Positions 1-8,803 of a DNA stretch of 64,000 nt are shown here, in pieces. The translations under genes were made by a program, and so were the position numbers. The stretch is from Verrucomicrobiia bacterium (GTDB lineage Bacteria > Verrucomicrobiota > Verrucomicrobiia > Verrucomicrobiales > Akkermansiaceae): assembly GCA_030432565.1 (NCBI GenBank), contig JAUIGV010000004.1, positions 62,001-126,000 on the forward strand. The letters run 5' to 3'. Within the stretch, counting starts at the first letter, position 1. Every line of letters begins with the position of its first letter. The notes beneath the pieces were generated by a model, which was given only the letters and a program-made list of their open reading frames with translations, had not been told where the DNA came from and ran no database searches.

Positions 1-617
1 TTGGCCAATTGGCTTGAAACCACCACGTAGCGGTTCACATAGAGTTCCTCATTATCACCGGGTGGCAAATCGAGGGGTTCACCAGCGCCCTCGGCAGGAC
101 TCGGTGGCAGAGCATCAGGATCGCCACCCGGTGGAGCCGGCGGCGGAGCCAAATCCGGCGCCGCGCCAGCCGACTCACCCTGGGGAGGATTAAAATCGAC
201 CACGCTATCCGGGAAATTTTCCTTATCCAACATCTCTTCTAAAGCCTTGATCTGCCCCTCGTTCTCGGTGTTGAAGGCCCGAAAGTACGAAGGCCGTTGC
301 CACGCGCGCGAATCCAGCAAGACGAATCCTTCCACCAAGGCAAAAGCCGACTCCACCCCATCCTCCCGGGCCAACGAAAGCTCCATTTCTTCCCAGCCTG
401 AAATCGTCCCGTAGCTTGACTGAATCGAAATATGCGGAGAATGCCCCAGCAAGGTGTCTTTCAAATTGCGCTCGAAACCATTGTGCACCGAAAGAACCAC
501 AATCAAAACCATCACCCCGAAGGCTACCCCCAGAAGGGAAATCAGGGTGATAATCGACACGAAAGTGCGCAGAGGATTCAAATACCTCAGCGCCAGGGTC
601 CAACTAAACGATCTCAA
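1..617 (-). CDS. LolC/LolE-family ABC transporter permease, C-terminus cut by window edge
   Basis: About 205 N-terminal residues are visible, and the frame stays open past base 1. It begins LRSFSWTLALRYLNP, then has one strong membrane segment (about residues 22-44) followed by HNGFERNLKDTLLGHSPHI, the usual start of LolC/LolE permeases and their MacB-like periplasmic domain. The family uses ATP hydrolysis by LolD to detach lipoproteins from the inner membrane. A TTG at 617 is the only plausible start, because an in-frame TAG lies a few codons upstream. Residues 143-188 form a proline/glycine/acid-rich stretch that is not typical of the domain. The product is inferred from the N-terminus alone, so LolC and LolE cannot be told apart. 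Confidence 0.8.
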   Translation of the reverse strand, partial: MRSFSWTLALRYLNPLRTFVSIITLISLLGVAFGVMVLIVVLSVHNGFERNLKDTLLGHSPHISIQSSYGTISGWEEMELSLAREDGVESAFALVEGFVLLDSRAWQRPSYFRAFNTENEGQIKALEEMLDKENFPDSVVDFNPPQGESAGAAPDLAPPPAPPGGDPDALPPSPAEGAGEPLDLPPGDNEELYVNRYVVVSSQLA

Positions 618-699
618 GATGGGGGATCTCTAACGCTTCCCCAGCCGTGCCGCAACTCCACACTTCACACACCGCCCACTTCCCGCCAGACTTCGCCCC

Positions 700-1077
700 A
701 TGATTAAGTTTCTCCACACCCGCATTCGCGTCTCCAACCCCGCCGCTTCCATCGAGTTCTACGAGAAAGTCGGCTTTAAACTCGGGCAGCAAAAAAAATC
801 GCCCCAAGGCAACGAACTCGCTTTCATGCACCTTCCCGGCAACGATCACTTCCTCGAGCTCACTTACTCACCCGATTACAAGGTCGCGGTCCCTGAAGAC
901 CTCATGCACACCTGCGTCGGTGTTCTCAACATTATCAAATATTGCGGAGATCTCGAGGAACAGGGCATCGAAATCTGGCCTGACGGATGGCGCGCAAAAT
1001 TTTCCTCCGGCGAGCGCAAAATGGCCTTCATCACTGATCCCGATGGCTACGAGGTCGAAATCCTCGAAATCGACTAG
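700..1077 (+). CDS. Glyoxalase I-like VOC-family protein
   Basis: A 125-residue single-domain vicinal oxygen chelate protein. It has the lactoylglutathione lyase signatures: the opening FLHTRIRVSNPAASIEFYEKVGFKLG, then LELTYS, an internal HTCVGV and a closing DPDGYEVEILE. These place the expected metal ligands (His near residue 6, Glu in LELTY, His in HTCVGV, Glu near the C-terminus) as in bacterial GloA. The likely role is methylglyoxal detoxification, but related VOC enzymes act on other substrates. The start is an ATG. It is followed 68 bases later by coaX on the same strand. Confidence 0.8.
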   Translation: MIKFLHTRIRVSNPAASIEFYEKVGFKLGQQKKSPQGNELAFMHLPGNDHFLELTYSPDYKVAVPEDLMHTCVGVLNIIKYCGDLEEQGIEIWPDGWRAKFSSGERKMAFITDPDGYEVEILEID

Positions 1078-1145
1078 CCAAAGCAACGGCCCGGACCAAT
1101 CCCCCCTCGCTTTCCCATTTCAGCCCTCTCGCCCTTAGCCTAGGA

Positions 1146-1877
1146 GTGCACCTCCTCATTGATAACTCCAACACCCGGACCAAGTTCGCCCTCGACCTCG
1201 ACGGCAAACTCTCCGACTGGCGGGCGATCATTCCAACCTCCGCGCTTTCCGAAACAACCCTCCAAAACGCACTCCAGAGCCATAATTTCAAAAGAATCAC
1301 CCTCTGCTCCGTCGTTCCCGATGCCGCGGCCCTGATGGCCGAATTCTTCGAGCAACCCATTCATCACATCTCGCATCTCTCCCGGATGCCCATCACCATT
1401 GATTATCCCGACCCCTCCAAGATCGGGGCCGATCGCCTCGCCAACGCCTCCGCCGCCGTCCTCGAGCGCCCCGGCCCGGCCATTGTCATCGATTTCGGCA
1501 CTGCCGTCACTTTTGACGTCATTTCCCAAGCCGGATCCTACCTCGGTGGCGTCATCGCCCCCGGAACGGCCTCTCTCCGCGATTATCTCCACCAAAAAAC
1601 CGCCCTTCTGCCCGCCATTCAACTCCAGGAACCTCGCTCCGCCATCGGCCGCAGCACCGAGGAAGCGATGCAAGTCGGTGCCGTTATCGGCTACCGCGGC
1701 CTTATCCGTGAGATCCTTAACGAAGTTTGCGCAGAGCTTGGCGGCGATCCCGCCATCTTGGCCACCGGAGGCGATGCCGAACTCATTGGCAAAGGAATCG
1801 AAGCCATCGACATCATCGACCAAGACTTGACGATGAAAGGAATTCAAGTCATCGGGGCCTCGAACCATCAATTTTAA
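1146..1877 (+). CDS. coaX: Type III pantothenate kinase
   Basis: A 243-residue ASKHA-fold kinase that phosphorylates pantothenate in the first committed step of coenzyme A synthesis. The N-terminal phosphate motif reads LLIDNSNTRTKFAL, with Asp6 in place. GADR (Asp96-Arg97) and DFGTAVTFDV (Asp116) are the pantothenate and catalytic motifs of CoaX. The length is normal for the family. The usual DxGNT is replaced by DNSNT. The start is a GTG with AGGA immediately before it, so the start is likely but the ribosome site is poor. A ROK kinase follows after 51 bases. Confidence 0.92.
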   Translation: MHLLIDNSNTRTKFALDLDGKLSDWRAIIPTSALSETTLQNALQSHNFKRITLCSVVPDAAALMAEFFEQPIHHISHLSRMPITIDYPDPSKIGADRLANASAAVLERPGPAIVIDFGTAVTFDVISQAGSYLGGVIAPGTASLRDYLHQKTALLPAIQLQEPRSAIGRSTEEAMQVGAVIGYRGLIREILNEVCAELGGDPAILATGGDAELIGKGIEAIDIIDQDLTMKGIQVIGASNHQF

Positions 1878-1928
1878 CAAGAAAGAGCGTTCCTTGCTCG
1901 CCCCCTTCTTTTAGACTCCCCCAACCTT

Positions 1929-2882
1929 ATGAGCGACCTTCCTTTGGCCATCGGCATCGACTTCGGCGGAACCTCGGTAAAAACCGGCGTTCTCTACCGT
2001 GGCAATCTCATCGAAGAAGCCCCCCGAATCGACACCCAGGAATTCGAAAGCGCCCGCCCGCTCATCGAGCGCATCCACGAAACAATCAAGGAGCTCCGCG
2101 CCAAGCACCCCCGGGTCGAAGCCATCGGCGTCGGCATGCCCGGATTCGTCGATTTCCCCACTGGAATGGTGCACAACCTCACCAATGTCAAAGGTTGGCA
2201 GAAAATCTACCTCAAGCGCGAACTCAACCAGCTTTCCAACCTTCCTGTCACCGTGGAGAACGACGCCAACTGCATGGCTTACGCCGAGTGGAAGCGTGGC
2301 TCCGGTCGCGGTATGAACCATCTCGTCGCGCTCACTCTTGGCACCGGAGTTGGTGGCGGCATCGTCGTCGACGGCCGTATGGTCCGCGGAGCCGACTTCG
2401 TCGCCGGAGAGCTTGGTCAAACCTCCATCGACTACCAGGGACCCGACGGGGCCTATGGCAACCGTGGATCACTGGAGGATTACGTTGGCAATCAACAAAT
2501 CACCGACCTCGCCCACGCTGCCTACGCCGAAGCAGGAACCCCTCGAGAGAAGTCCGAGTGCGAACCCGCCATTCTTTCCAAACTTGCCGCGAAAGGCGAC
2601 GAAATCGCTCTCGGCATCTGGGACCAGGTCGCCAAAATGCTCTCCACTGCTCTCATGAATTGCTGCTGGCTCCTCAACCCCGAAGCCATCATCATCGGCG
2701 GCGGGGTGGCCAAAGCCGGAAGCCTGCTCTTCGAGCCGCTAGAAAAACACCTGCGCTCCCAACTCAGCCCCGCCTTCAAGGAGAACCTCCGTCTCCTCCC
2801 TGCCCGTTTTGGCAACGAAGCCGGCATGGTTGGCGCCGCCACCCTTGCCCTCGAAGAAGCTGGCTTCAACGTCGACGACTAA
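1929..2882 (+). CDS. ROK-family sugar kinase (glucokinase-like)
   Basis: A 317-residue ROK kinase that probably phosphorylates glucose or a related sugar with ATP. It shows the ATP site IGIDFGGTSVKTG, the sugar-binding VENDANCMAYAEW with its catalytic Asp, and LTLGTGVGGGIV. The zinc-binding part of the ROK signature is lost. Where the family has GE(I/L)GH, this protein has GELGQ with Gln near residue 164. The CxCGxxGCxE motif is reduced to GAYGNRGSLE, with no cysteines. Zinc-free ROK members exist, so loss of activity is not implied. The sugar cannot be named from sequence. It faces a DUF1802 gene tail to tail. Confidence 0.88.
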   Translation: MSDLPLAIGIDFGGTSVKTGVLYRGNLIEEAPRIDTQEFESARPLIERIHETIKELRAKHPRVEAIGVGMPGFVDFPTGMVHNLTNVKGWQKIYLKRELNQLSNLPVTVENDANCMAYAEWKRGSGRGMNHLVALTLGTGVGGGIVVDGRMVRGADFVAGELGQTSIDYQGPDGAYGNRGSLEDYVGNQQITDLAHAAYAEAGTPREKSECEPAILSKLAAKGDEIALGIWDQVAKMLSTALMNCCWLLNPEAIIIGGGVAKAGSLLFEPLEKHLRSQLSPAFKENLRLLPARFGNEAGMVGAATLALEEAGFNVDD

Positions 2883-2900
2883 TGGTAAGCTGGAAGAGCA

Positions 2901-3371
2901 TCATTCCTCGATCTCCACCCAACTCCGGCACCCTCCGTACTTCTTCGCGTAGGAAAGACGAATGGGATCCTCCAGCTTTTCGACCTCGACATAGGCCACA
3001 TGGATACTTCCCGAAGCCATCCCCTTGCCCTCCCAGAAAAAGCGATCACGAATCGTCTCCTCGGTCCAAATATGCTGATCATCAAGCGCCGCCACCTGCT
3101 CCCAATCCGTCAGAGTCAGCGCCTTCGTCACCTTCACTTTTGAAGTGATTACCACTTCCTCTCCAATCTCCCACTCCGGCTTCGTCACCACCCCGGGAAT
3201 CTTCACATAATCGCCCTGCGCATGAAAACGCGTCGGGAATAAGACAAACTCCTCATGCGCGAAGGAAAAACCCTCGCGCCCCTCGTGAATCCCGCCCTTG
3301 CGAAGAATCAGTGACTGACGCCCCTCTTCGAGAGCCTGACAAACAACGTCCCATTCCTTGAAAGCGATCAT
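2901..3371 (-). CDS. DUF1802 family protein
   Basis: A 156-residue protein beginning FKEWDVVCQALEEGRQSLILRKGGI and continuing with a HEEFVLFPTRFHAQGDYV segment, both hallmarks of DUF1802. It has no signal peptide or membrane helix and is probably cytoplasmic. The family function is not established. The ATG at 3371 is the natural start. The gene is divergent from the zinc-ribbon membrane protein gene at 3454, so the 82 bases between them must hold promoters for both, but no clear boxes were seen. Confidence 0.82.
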   Translation of the reverse strand: MIAFKEWDVVCQALEEGRQSLILRKGGIHEGREGFSFAHEEFVLFPTRFHAQGDYVKIPGVVTKPEWEIGEEVVITSKVKVTKALTLTDWEQVAALDDQHIWTEETIRDRFFWEGKGMASGSIHVAYVEVEKLEDPIRLSYAKKYGGCRSWVEIEE

Positions 3372-3453
3372 GCTGCAAGCAACTCGATTTCCGATCGGAT
3401 TGAAACCCTAAAGTCGATTGTCTCTTCCTTCTTTTACCGCTATTAATTCCGCC

Positions 3454-3861
3454 GTGGCGAAAGAAGAACACCCCGGAGAAAATTACGAAGTCTGTCTTCG
3501 CTGTGCCGAACCTAATCCCGAAGGCACCTCGAGATGCGAAAAATGCGGAGCGCCCCTTGACGATTCCGCCAGCACCCATCCCTGGGAGATGAAGACGGCC
3601 AATCATCACGCTTACTCCAAAGCAGCAAGCCCCCGAACCAAGTCCATTATCTTCTGGGGCGTCTGGCTTTACTTCGGGCCTTCCGCCATCGGAGCAATCT
3701 GGCTCGTATGGGATCTCTGGCAGTCCTACCGCGACTACGGGCCGTTCTCCAAATTCACCTTTGAAACCTTTATGGGACTGGCCCTCCCGGTCGCCTACGG
3801 TATTCTTTCGGTTTGGGCTCTTTGGTCCGTCACCAAAGGCTACCTCGGCAAATGCCGCTAA
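3454..3861 (+). CDS. Small zinc-ribbon membrane protein of unknown function
   Basis: About 135 residues from a GTG start (VAKEEHPGENYEV). A TTG 12 codons upstream is possible but adds only a poor extension. The N-terminus holds a zinc ribbon, CLRCAEPNPEGTSRCEKCG, with two CxxC pairs. Two hydrophobic segments follow (around IIFWGVWLYFGPSAIGAIWL and LALPVAYGILSVWALW), so the ribbon is probably cytoplasmic and anchored to the membrane. I do not recognise a named family. metX follows on the same strand after 117 bases. Confidence 0.7.
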   Translation: MAKEEHPGENYEVCLRCAEPNPEGTSRCEKCGAPLDDSASTHPWEMKTANHHAYSKAASPRTKSIIFWGVWLYFGPSAIGAIWLVWDLWQSYRDYGPFSKFTFETFMGLALPVAYGILSVWALWSVTKGYLGKCR

Positions 3862-3978
3862 CGGGTCCAACCTGTCTCCGAAAAATTCCGGCGCACCATC
3901 TCATCAATCGAAACGATCCAGCAGCCCCATTTCATCGTTTAAGGTTTAAAAATCTCTCATTTCAGTCTTTCTTCCCCC

Positions 3979-5115
3979 GTGGCCCATACCAAAAGCTCAC
4001 TCTTCTCTCTCGGAGATCTCACCCTCCGCGACGGCGGACGCATTCCGTCGGCCCAACTTGCCTACGCCACCTGGGGCACTCTCAACGAAGATCGATCCAA
4101 TGCCGTTCTCATCTTCCACGCCCTTTCCGGAACCCACCACGTTAGCGGAAATCACCCTGAACCGCCGGAAGGCTGCACTCTTTGGGCCGAGGAACTTCAC
4201 GACGGCTGGTGGAACGAAATGGTTGGCCCCGGGAAGGCCATCGATACGGACCAATTCTTTGTCATCTGTGCCAACTACCTCGGTGGCTGCTACGGCTCAA
4301 CCGGCCCCTCCAGCATCAATCCCGAAACCGGCAAACCCTTCGGTTCAACTTTCCCGCATCTCAACGTTGCCGATCTGGTCGATGCCCATCTCCCGCTTCT
4401 CGATCATCTCGGAATCACCAAGCTCCACTCCGTCGTGGGACCATCAGTCGGCGGCCTCTGCACCCTGACCTTCGCAACGCGCCACCCCGAGAAAGTCAAC
4501 CGCGTCATCGCCATCGCCAGCGGATTTAAGACCACTGTTCTCAACCGCCTCATTCTCTTCGAGCAAATTCTCGCCATCGAGAACGACAAGCATTTTAACG
4601 GCGGCGACTACTACGACTCGGAATTCCCACGCATCGGCCTCGCGCTTGCCCGCATGATTTCGCACAAGACCTTCGTCCACCTCGATACCTTCGAGCGCCG
4701 TGCCCGGCGCGACCTCGTCCACGAAGAGGAAATGCTCTCCTGGTATCAGGTCCGCGATACCTTCCAGAGCTACATGCTCCACCAAGGGAAAAAATTTACC
4801 GAGCGCTTCGACGCCAACACCTATCTGCGTATCATTGACATGTGGTCACGCTACAACGCCGTCCTTCAAGGCGACGCGGACTCGCCTGAGGATCTCTTTA
4901 CCCGCTGTAATGCCGCCGGTCATAAATTCCTCATCTTCTCCATCGACTCCGACTTCTGCTTCTACCCCGAAGAGCAGGCCGAAGTCGTCCAACATCTGGA
5001 AAAAGCAGACGTGGACACCATCCACATCACCGTCCACTCCGCAAAAGGCCACGACTCTTTTCTGCTGGAGCCAGAGCTCTACACCCCCCACATCCGCGAA
5101 CTGCTCGCCGACTAG
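3979..5115 (+). CDS. metX: Homoserine O-acyltransferase, MetX-type alpha/beta hydrolase
   Basis: A 378-residue alpha/beta-hydrolase matching MetX throughout: LAYATWGTLN, VLIFHALSGTHHV, WWNEMVGPGKAIDTDQFFVICANYLGGCYGSTGPSS, and a nucleophile elbow VGPSVGG with Ser156. The acid is probably the Asp in IDSDFCFYP and the base the His in KGHDSFL. The enzyme acylates homoserine for methionine synthesis. Acetyl versus succinyl specificity cannot be decided by eye. The elbow is GPSVGG where GGSMGG is common, and the GxSxG pattern is kept. The start is a GTG at 3979. Confidence 0.88.
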   Translation: MAHTKSSLFSLGDLTLRDGGRIPSAQLAYATWGTLNEDRSNAVLIFHALSGTHHVSGNHPEPPEGCTLWAEELHDGWWNEMVGPGKAIDTDQFFVICANYLGGCYGSTGPSSINPETGKPFGSTFPHLNVADLVDAHLPLLDHLGITKLHSVVGPSVGGLCTLTFATRHPEKVNRVIAIASGFKTTVLNRLILFEQILAIENDKHFNGGDYYDSEFPRIGLALARMISHKTFVHLDTFERRARRDLVHEEEMLSWYQVRDTFQSYMLHQGKKFTERFDANTYLRIIDMWSRYNAVLQGDADSPEDLFTRCNAAGHKFLIFSIDSDFCFYPEEQAEVVQHLEKADVDTIHITVHSAKGHDSFLLEPELYTPHIRELLAD

Positions 5116-5208
5116 TCCCCGCTCCCTTGTCAAAAGCGTCCGAATTGTGCTTTCCCTCCTGTCTCTGGCAAGCCCATCGCGCGGACGCCACCCCCACAAT
5201 ACCCCACT

Positions 5209-6573
5209 ATGAAGAGCCTCATCATCAGTCTTCTCTTCCTCCCCGTGGCCACCTTCGCCAAGCCTTTCCAAATCCTCGTCATCGACCGTGAAAACGGCTG
5301 GCCCGTTCCCCTTGTCCAACTCACCACCACGCACAACCTTACTTTCGTCACTGACAACGCGGGACTCATCGCCATCGATGCACCGGAGCTCATGAACCGC
5401 GAAACATGGTTCACCCTCACCAGCGATGGCTACCAACTCCCAGCCGATGGCTTCGGCCATCAAGGGTTCCGGGCCACCCCAACTCCTGGCGGGTCTCACC
5501 AAATTAAAGTCGACCGCACGATCATCGCCAAACGCCTCGGTCGCCTCACCGGAGCCGGTCTCTTCGCCGAAAGCCAAAAACTAGGCAAACACCTCGACTG
5601 GCAGGAAAGCGGAATCTTTGGCTGCGACAGCATTCAAACAACCCTCCATCGCGGGAAGAAATTCTGGATCTGGGGCGACTCCAACCTCGCCCACTACCCG
5701 CTCGGGATCTTCGATATGACCAGCGCTACCACCAAGCCCCGGCCGCTCGGATCCTTTGAGCCTCCTCTCAAGCTTCCCCTCGATTATTTCCGCGCCTCCA
5801 ACAAACGCCCCCGACCCGTCGCCAAGCTCCCCGGCGAGGGACCCACCTGGCTCAATGGCTACCTGAGCCTCCCGGATCAACATGGCACCGCTCACCTCGT
5901 GGCAACCTACTCAAAAATCCGCAACTTCCTGGACGTCTATCAACTCGGCCTCTGCCACTGGAACGAAGATACCAAAAATTTCGAGTCCCTCAAAGTGCTC
6001 TGGACCCACCACTCCGATTTCCCAAAACCACCGCCCGCGCCCGAAGGCCACCCCAACATCCATACTGAGCCCGACGGTCAGAAATGGGCCTACTTCGGGG
6101 ACCCCTTTCCCAGTCTTCGCGTCCCGGCCAAATTCGAAGCCTGGCAAGACCCCGCGCAATGGGAGCACCTCACTCCCCAAACCGAAGTCCCAACCGTTGA
6201 GGGCATAAAAATCAAGCCTCACCGGGGCTCGATCTCCTGGAATACCTTCCGCAAAAAGTGGGTCACCGTCTTCACCGAGCTCGACGGAAATCCCTCGCCC
6301 CTCGGCGAACTTTGGTATGCCGAATCCCCAAACCCAAAAGGCCCATGGGGCCCTGCCGTCAAAATCCTAAGTCACAACACTTATACTTTCTACAATCCCC
6401 GCATCCACCCGGACCTCACTCCAGAAGCAAGTCCCATCCTCATCTTCGAAGGCACCTACACCACCTTCTTTTCAAAGTCCCCCACCAAAACCCCACGCTA
6501 CGACTACAACCAAATCCTCTACCGACTGGACCTCAACGACCCCGCTCTCTCACCGGCATTCCTCCCAAAATAA
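5209..6573 (+). CDS. Secreted protein with possible beta-propeller glycosidase-like domain
   Basis: A 454-residue protein with a signal peptide (MKSLIISLLFLPVATFAKP). An early segment resembles a carboxypeptidase-regulatory-like beta-sandwich (residues about 20-85), and a longer C-terminal region is rich in Trp, Asp and Gly. Phrases such as FWIWGDSNLAHYPLGIFDM, GPTWLNGYLSLPD and NPRIHPDLTPEASPILIFEGTY look like DUF4185 or five-bladed GH43-like propellers. I could not identify catalytic residues with confidence, so no enzymatic function is claimed. It is probably periplasmic or outer-surface. Confidence 0.62.
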   Translation: MKSLIISLLFLPVATFAKPFQILVIDRENGWPVPLVQLTTTHNLTFVTDNAGLIAIDAPELMNRETWFTLTSDGYQLPADGFGHQGFRATPTPGGSHQIKVDRTIIAKRLGRLTGAGLFAESQKLGKHLDWQESGIFGCDSIQTTLHRGKKFWIWGDSNLAHYPLGIFDMTSATTKPRPLGSFEPPLKLPLDYFRASNKRPRPVAKLPGEGPTWLNGYLSLPDQHGTAHLVATYSKIRNFLDVYQLGLCHWNEDTKNFESLKVLWTHHSDFPKPPPAPEGHPNIHTEPDGQKWAYFGDPFPSLRVPAKFEAWQDPAQWEHLTPQTEVPTVEGIKIKPHRGSISWNTFRKKWVTVFTELDGNPSPLGELWYAESPNPKGPWGPAVKILSHNTYTFYNPRIHPDLTPEASPILIFEGTYTTFFSKSPTKTPRYDYNQILYRLDLNDPALSPAFLPK

Positions 6574-6645
6574 CCGACGCTCTCTCCCGAAAACACCTCC
6601 GCAAGGCAACTCAGACCCAGCCACCACATTTGAGCAAAACAGCTT

Positions 6646-7539
6646 TCAAAGGGCAAATCTCGCCGCCCCCGCCATCATCACATAAACCTCCCTTCGGCTC
6701 ACCTTCACCCGGGCCTCCCACGCTGCCCAATCCGATTCCTCAAGCCGAACCAAAGTCTCACGCCCAATCATGGCTGGCAGCACCGTCCCAAATCGCATGC
6801 GCTTCCCGTTCAACGCTTCCGCATACCGATCCGCTTGATCCAACCCCGCCCGTGCTTCCTCAATCCACCTCTGCCGCTCCCGCATCAAATCCTCCTGCGT
6901 TCCCGCCCCCGGCAAATAACATCGCCCGTTTTCCCAATCCTCCGGCACATCCCTCAGGATATTAATCAATTGCAAACTTCGCCCATAAGCCCGCCCCCAC
7001 CTCATCATTTCCTCCCGACCTGCCCGCGCAAAATTGCTCTCGGTCCCGAACCCGATCTCCGTCCAAAACTCCCCCACACATCCCGCCACCTGATAAGTAT
7101 AGTTCCGTAATTCCTCATCTGATTTCAATCCCACCACTCCTGTTCCTTCAAACCGATCCAGATCCCACCGCTGCCCTTCCGTAATAATCCCCACCACCTT
7201 ACGCACTGAGACCTGTTGCCACTCCGGCAGTTCCGATAACGCCCCGACACATTCGTCCAGTCTCGACATCAAAACCTGCTCCCCCTCCGGAAGCCCTCCA
7301 ACCTTCGGCATCTCAAAGTCCTTCCCCTCATTTACAAACTCCACAAACTGCCCCAACAACTCCCGGCGTTGCTCCACCTCCAGCTCTCCTGCATCCGCAA
7401 TCGTATCACTGGCCCGTGCCAGCAAATACCCCACGCTCGTTGGCGCCCGAAACCCCTCCGGCAAAAAACGCAGACTTAAATAAAAGGACCGGGAAACGTC
7501 CTTCAGAACCTTCGTCTCCAGTTTTGATCTTATTGCCAC
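6646..7539 (-). CDS. Squalene/phytoene synthase family protein
   Basis: A 297-residue trans-isoprenyl diphosphate head-to-head synthase. The first Asp-rich motif is ARASDTIAD (Asp45 to Asp49) and the second is INILRDVPEDWENGRCYLP. Together they bind Mg-diphosphate of two prenyl diphosphates. VSRSFYLSLRFLP near the start is also typical. The combination resembles bacterial squalene synthase more than CrtB, but product specificity is not certain. It has a GTG start, and the gene is divergent from hemW with about 42 bases between. The dxr gene in this window supplies the upstream isoprenoid pathway. Confidence 0.83.
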   Translation of the reverse strand: MAIRSKLETKVLKDVSRSFYLSLRFLPEGFRAPTSVGYLLARASDTIADAGELEVEQRRELLGQFVEFVNEGKDFEMPKVGGLPEGEQVLMSRLDECVGALSELPEWQQVSVRKVVGIITEGQRWDLDRFEGTGVVGLKSDEELRNYTYQVAGCVGEFWTEIGFGTESNFARAGREEMMRWGRAYGRSLQLINILRDVPEDWENGRCYLPGAGTQEDLMRERQRWIEEARAGLDQADRYAEALNGKRMRFGTVLPAMIGRETLVRLEESDWAAWEARVKVSRREVYVMMAGAARFAL

Positions 7540-7581
7540 GGCCCGACTTCTCCCAGTTCAGCGTTGAGAGTTCAATATTCA

Positions 7582-8682
7582 ATGTTCACTCTTCGGCGAG
7601 TGCACCTCTACCTCCACATCCCCTTCTGCCACCGCATCTGCCCCTACTGCTCCTTCTACAAACACACCCCGGGCAGAACCGATCTCGGTGGCTTTGTTGA
7701 TGCCCTGCTCCAGGAAGCCAGACATCACGCTAAAAAGGCTCTGCCGGAACTGAGAACCATCTACTTTGGCGGTGGCACTCCGTCCATGCTCTCACCGACC
7801 CACCTCACCCGTCTCTTCACCGGTTTAAGAGGGATCTTCGACTTCTCGGCCATTGAAGAAATCACCCTCGAGGCCAACCCCGCCACCTTCACTTCCCGCA
7901 CCGCCCAACTCTATCAAAATCTCGGCGTCACCCGAGTTTCCCTCGGTGTCCAATCATTCCTCGGAAAACACCTCGAAACACTCGGCCGGGAGCACACGCC
8001 CATGCAGGCCATCACCTCCGTCCACCTACTCCGGGAGGCCACCGACCTTGAGGTCAATATCGACCTCATCTTCTCCGTCCCCGGCCAATCCCTCCTCGAC
8101 TGGGAGGACACCCTGACACAGGCTCTCGCCCTCCAACCCGATCACCTCTCTGCCTACAATCTCACTTACGAAGAAGACACCGCCTTCTTCGAAAAGTTCC
8201 AAACCGGCGGCTTCTCGGACGACCCTGATCTCAACGCCGAAATGTTCTCTCTTGGTGAAGAAATTCTCACCTCCGCAGGCTACGAACATTACGAGACGTC
8301 CAACTACGCCCTCCCCGGAAAACGCTCCCGCCACAACGAAGGCTATTGGGTCGGAAACGATTACCTCGGCCTTGGCCCCTCAGCTGTCTCCACCATCAAG
8401 CGCACCCGATCCCAAAACGTCTGCGACACCACCGCCTACCTCAAGCGCATTGCCTCGGTCGGCCACGCCCGGGACGATATTGAGATTCTCGACGACGAAG
8501 CGTGGCGCCTGGAACGCATCGCCCTCCAACTCCGCACCTCCGAGGGCCTTCCCCTTGAATTTCTTGCCCCGAATACAAGCCTCGCCTCCGTTAGCCACCT
8601 CGTCGAAAAGACCGCAACCCATCTTCGCCTCATCGGAGAAGGTCCGCTCCTTGTCGATTCGATCGCGGCCGAGTTGGCGTAA
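7582..8682 (+). CDS. hemW: HemW-like radical SAM protein
   Basis: About 366 residues from the ATG at 7582. A TTG six codons earlier is less likely, and a GTG at 7600 is also possible. The family opening LYLHIPFCHRICPYCSFY carries the CxxxCxxC iron-sulfur motif (Cys16, Cys20, Cys23). It is followed by TIYFGGGTPSML, VNIDLIFSVPGQ and the HemW-type RHNEGYWVGNDYLGLGPSA. HemW proteins bind haem and serve as haem chaperones or act as coproporphyrinogen dehydrogenase-like enzymes. HemN, the oxygen-independent enzyme, has additional motifs that are absent here. Confidence 0.88.
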   Translation: MFTLRRVHLYLHIPFCHRICPYCSFYKHTPGRTDLGGFVDALLQEARHHAKKALPELRTIYFGGGTPSMLSPTHLTRLFTGLRGIFDFSAIEEITLEANPATFTSRTAQLYQNLGVTRVSLGVQSFLGKHLETLGREHTPMQAITSVHLLREATDLEVNIDLIFSVPGQSLLDWEDTLTQALALQPDHLSAYNLTYEEDTAFFEKFQTGGFSDDPDLNAEMFSLGEEILTSAGYEHYETSNYALPGKRSRHNEGYWVGNDYLGLGPSAVSTIKRTRSQNVCDTTAYLKRIASVGHARDDIEILDDEAWRLERIALQLRTSEGLPLEFLAPNTSLASVSHLVEKTATHLRLIGEGPLLVDSIAAELA

Positions 8683-8803
8683 TGAGCTCATTACTCCGGA
8701 CGATTGCTTCGCATTGGACATGGTCACCCCATCATGCGCAACTTCCTCTTCCCAGGTGCGACTCGTATCCCCGACTTTCTCAAGTCCGCACAAATAGAGG
8801 TCA

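Noticed and set aside
1140-1880. Long open frame antisense to coaX (246 codons)
   Set aside because: It mirrors coaX codons on the other strand, with Gly/Asp-rich composition and no family resemblance. Such shadows are expected in GC-rich coding DNA.
1727-3148. 473-codon plus-strand open frame spanning coaX and the ROK gene
   Set aside because: It is Arg/Pro/Ser-rich, out of frame with both clear genes, and has no domain.
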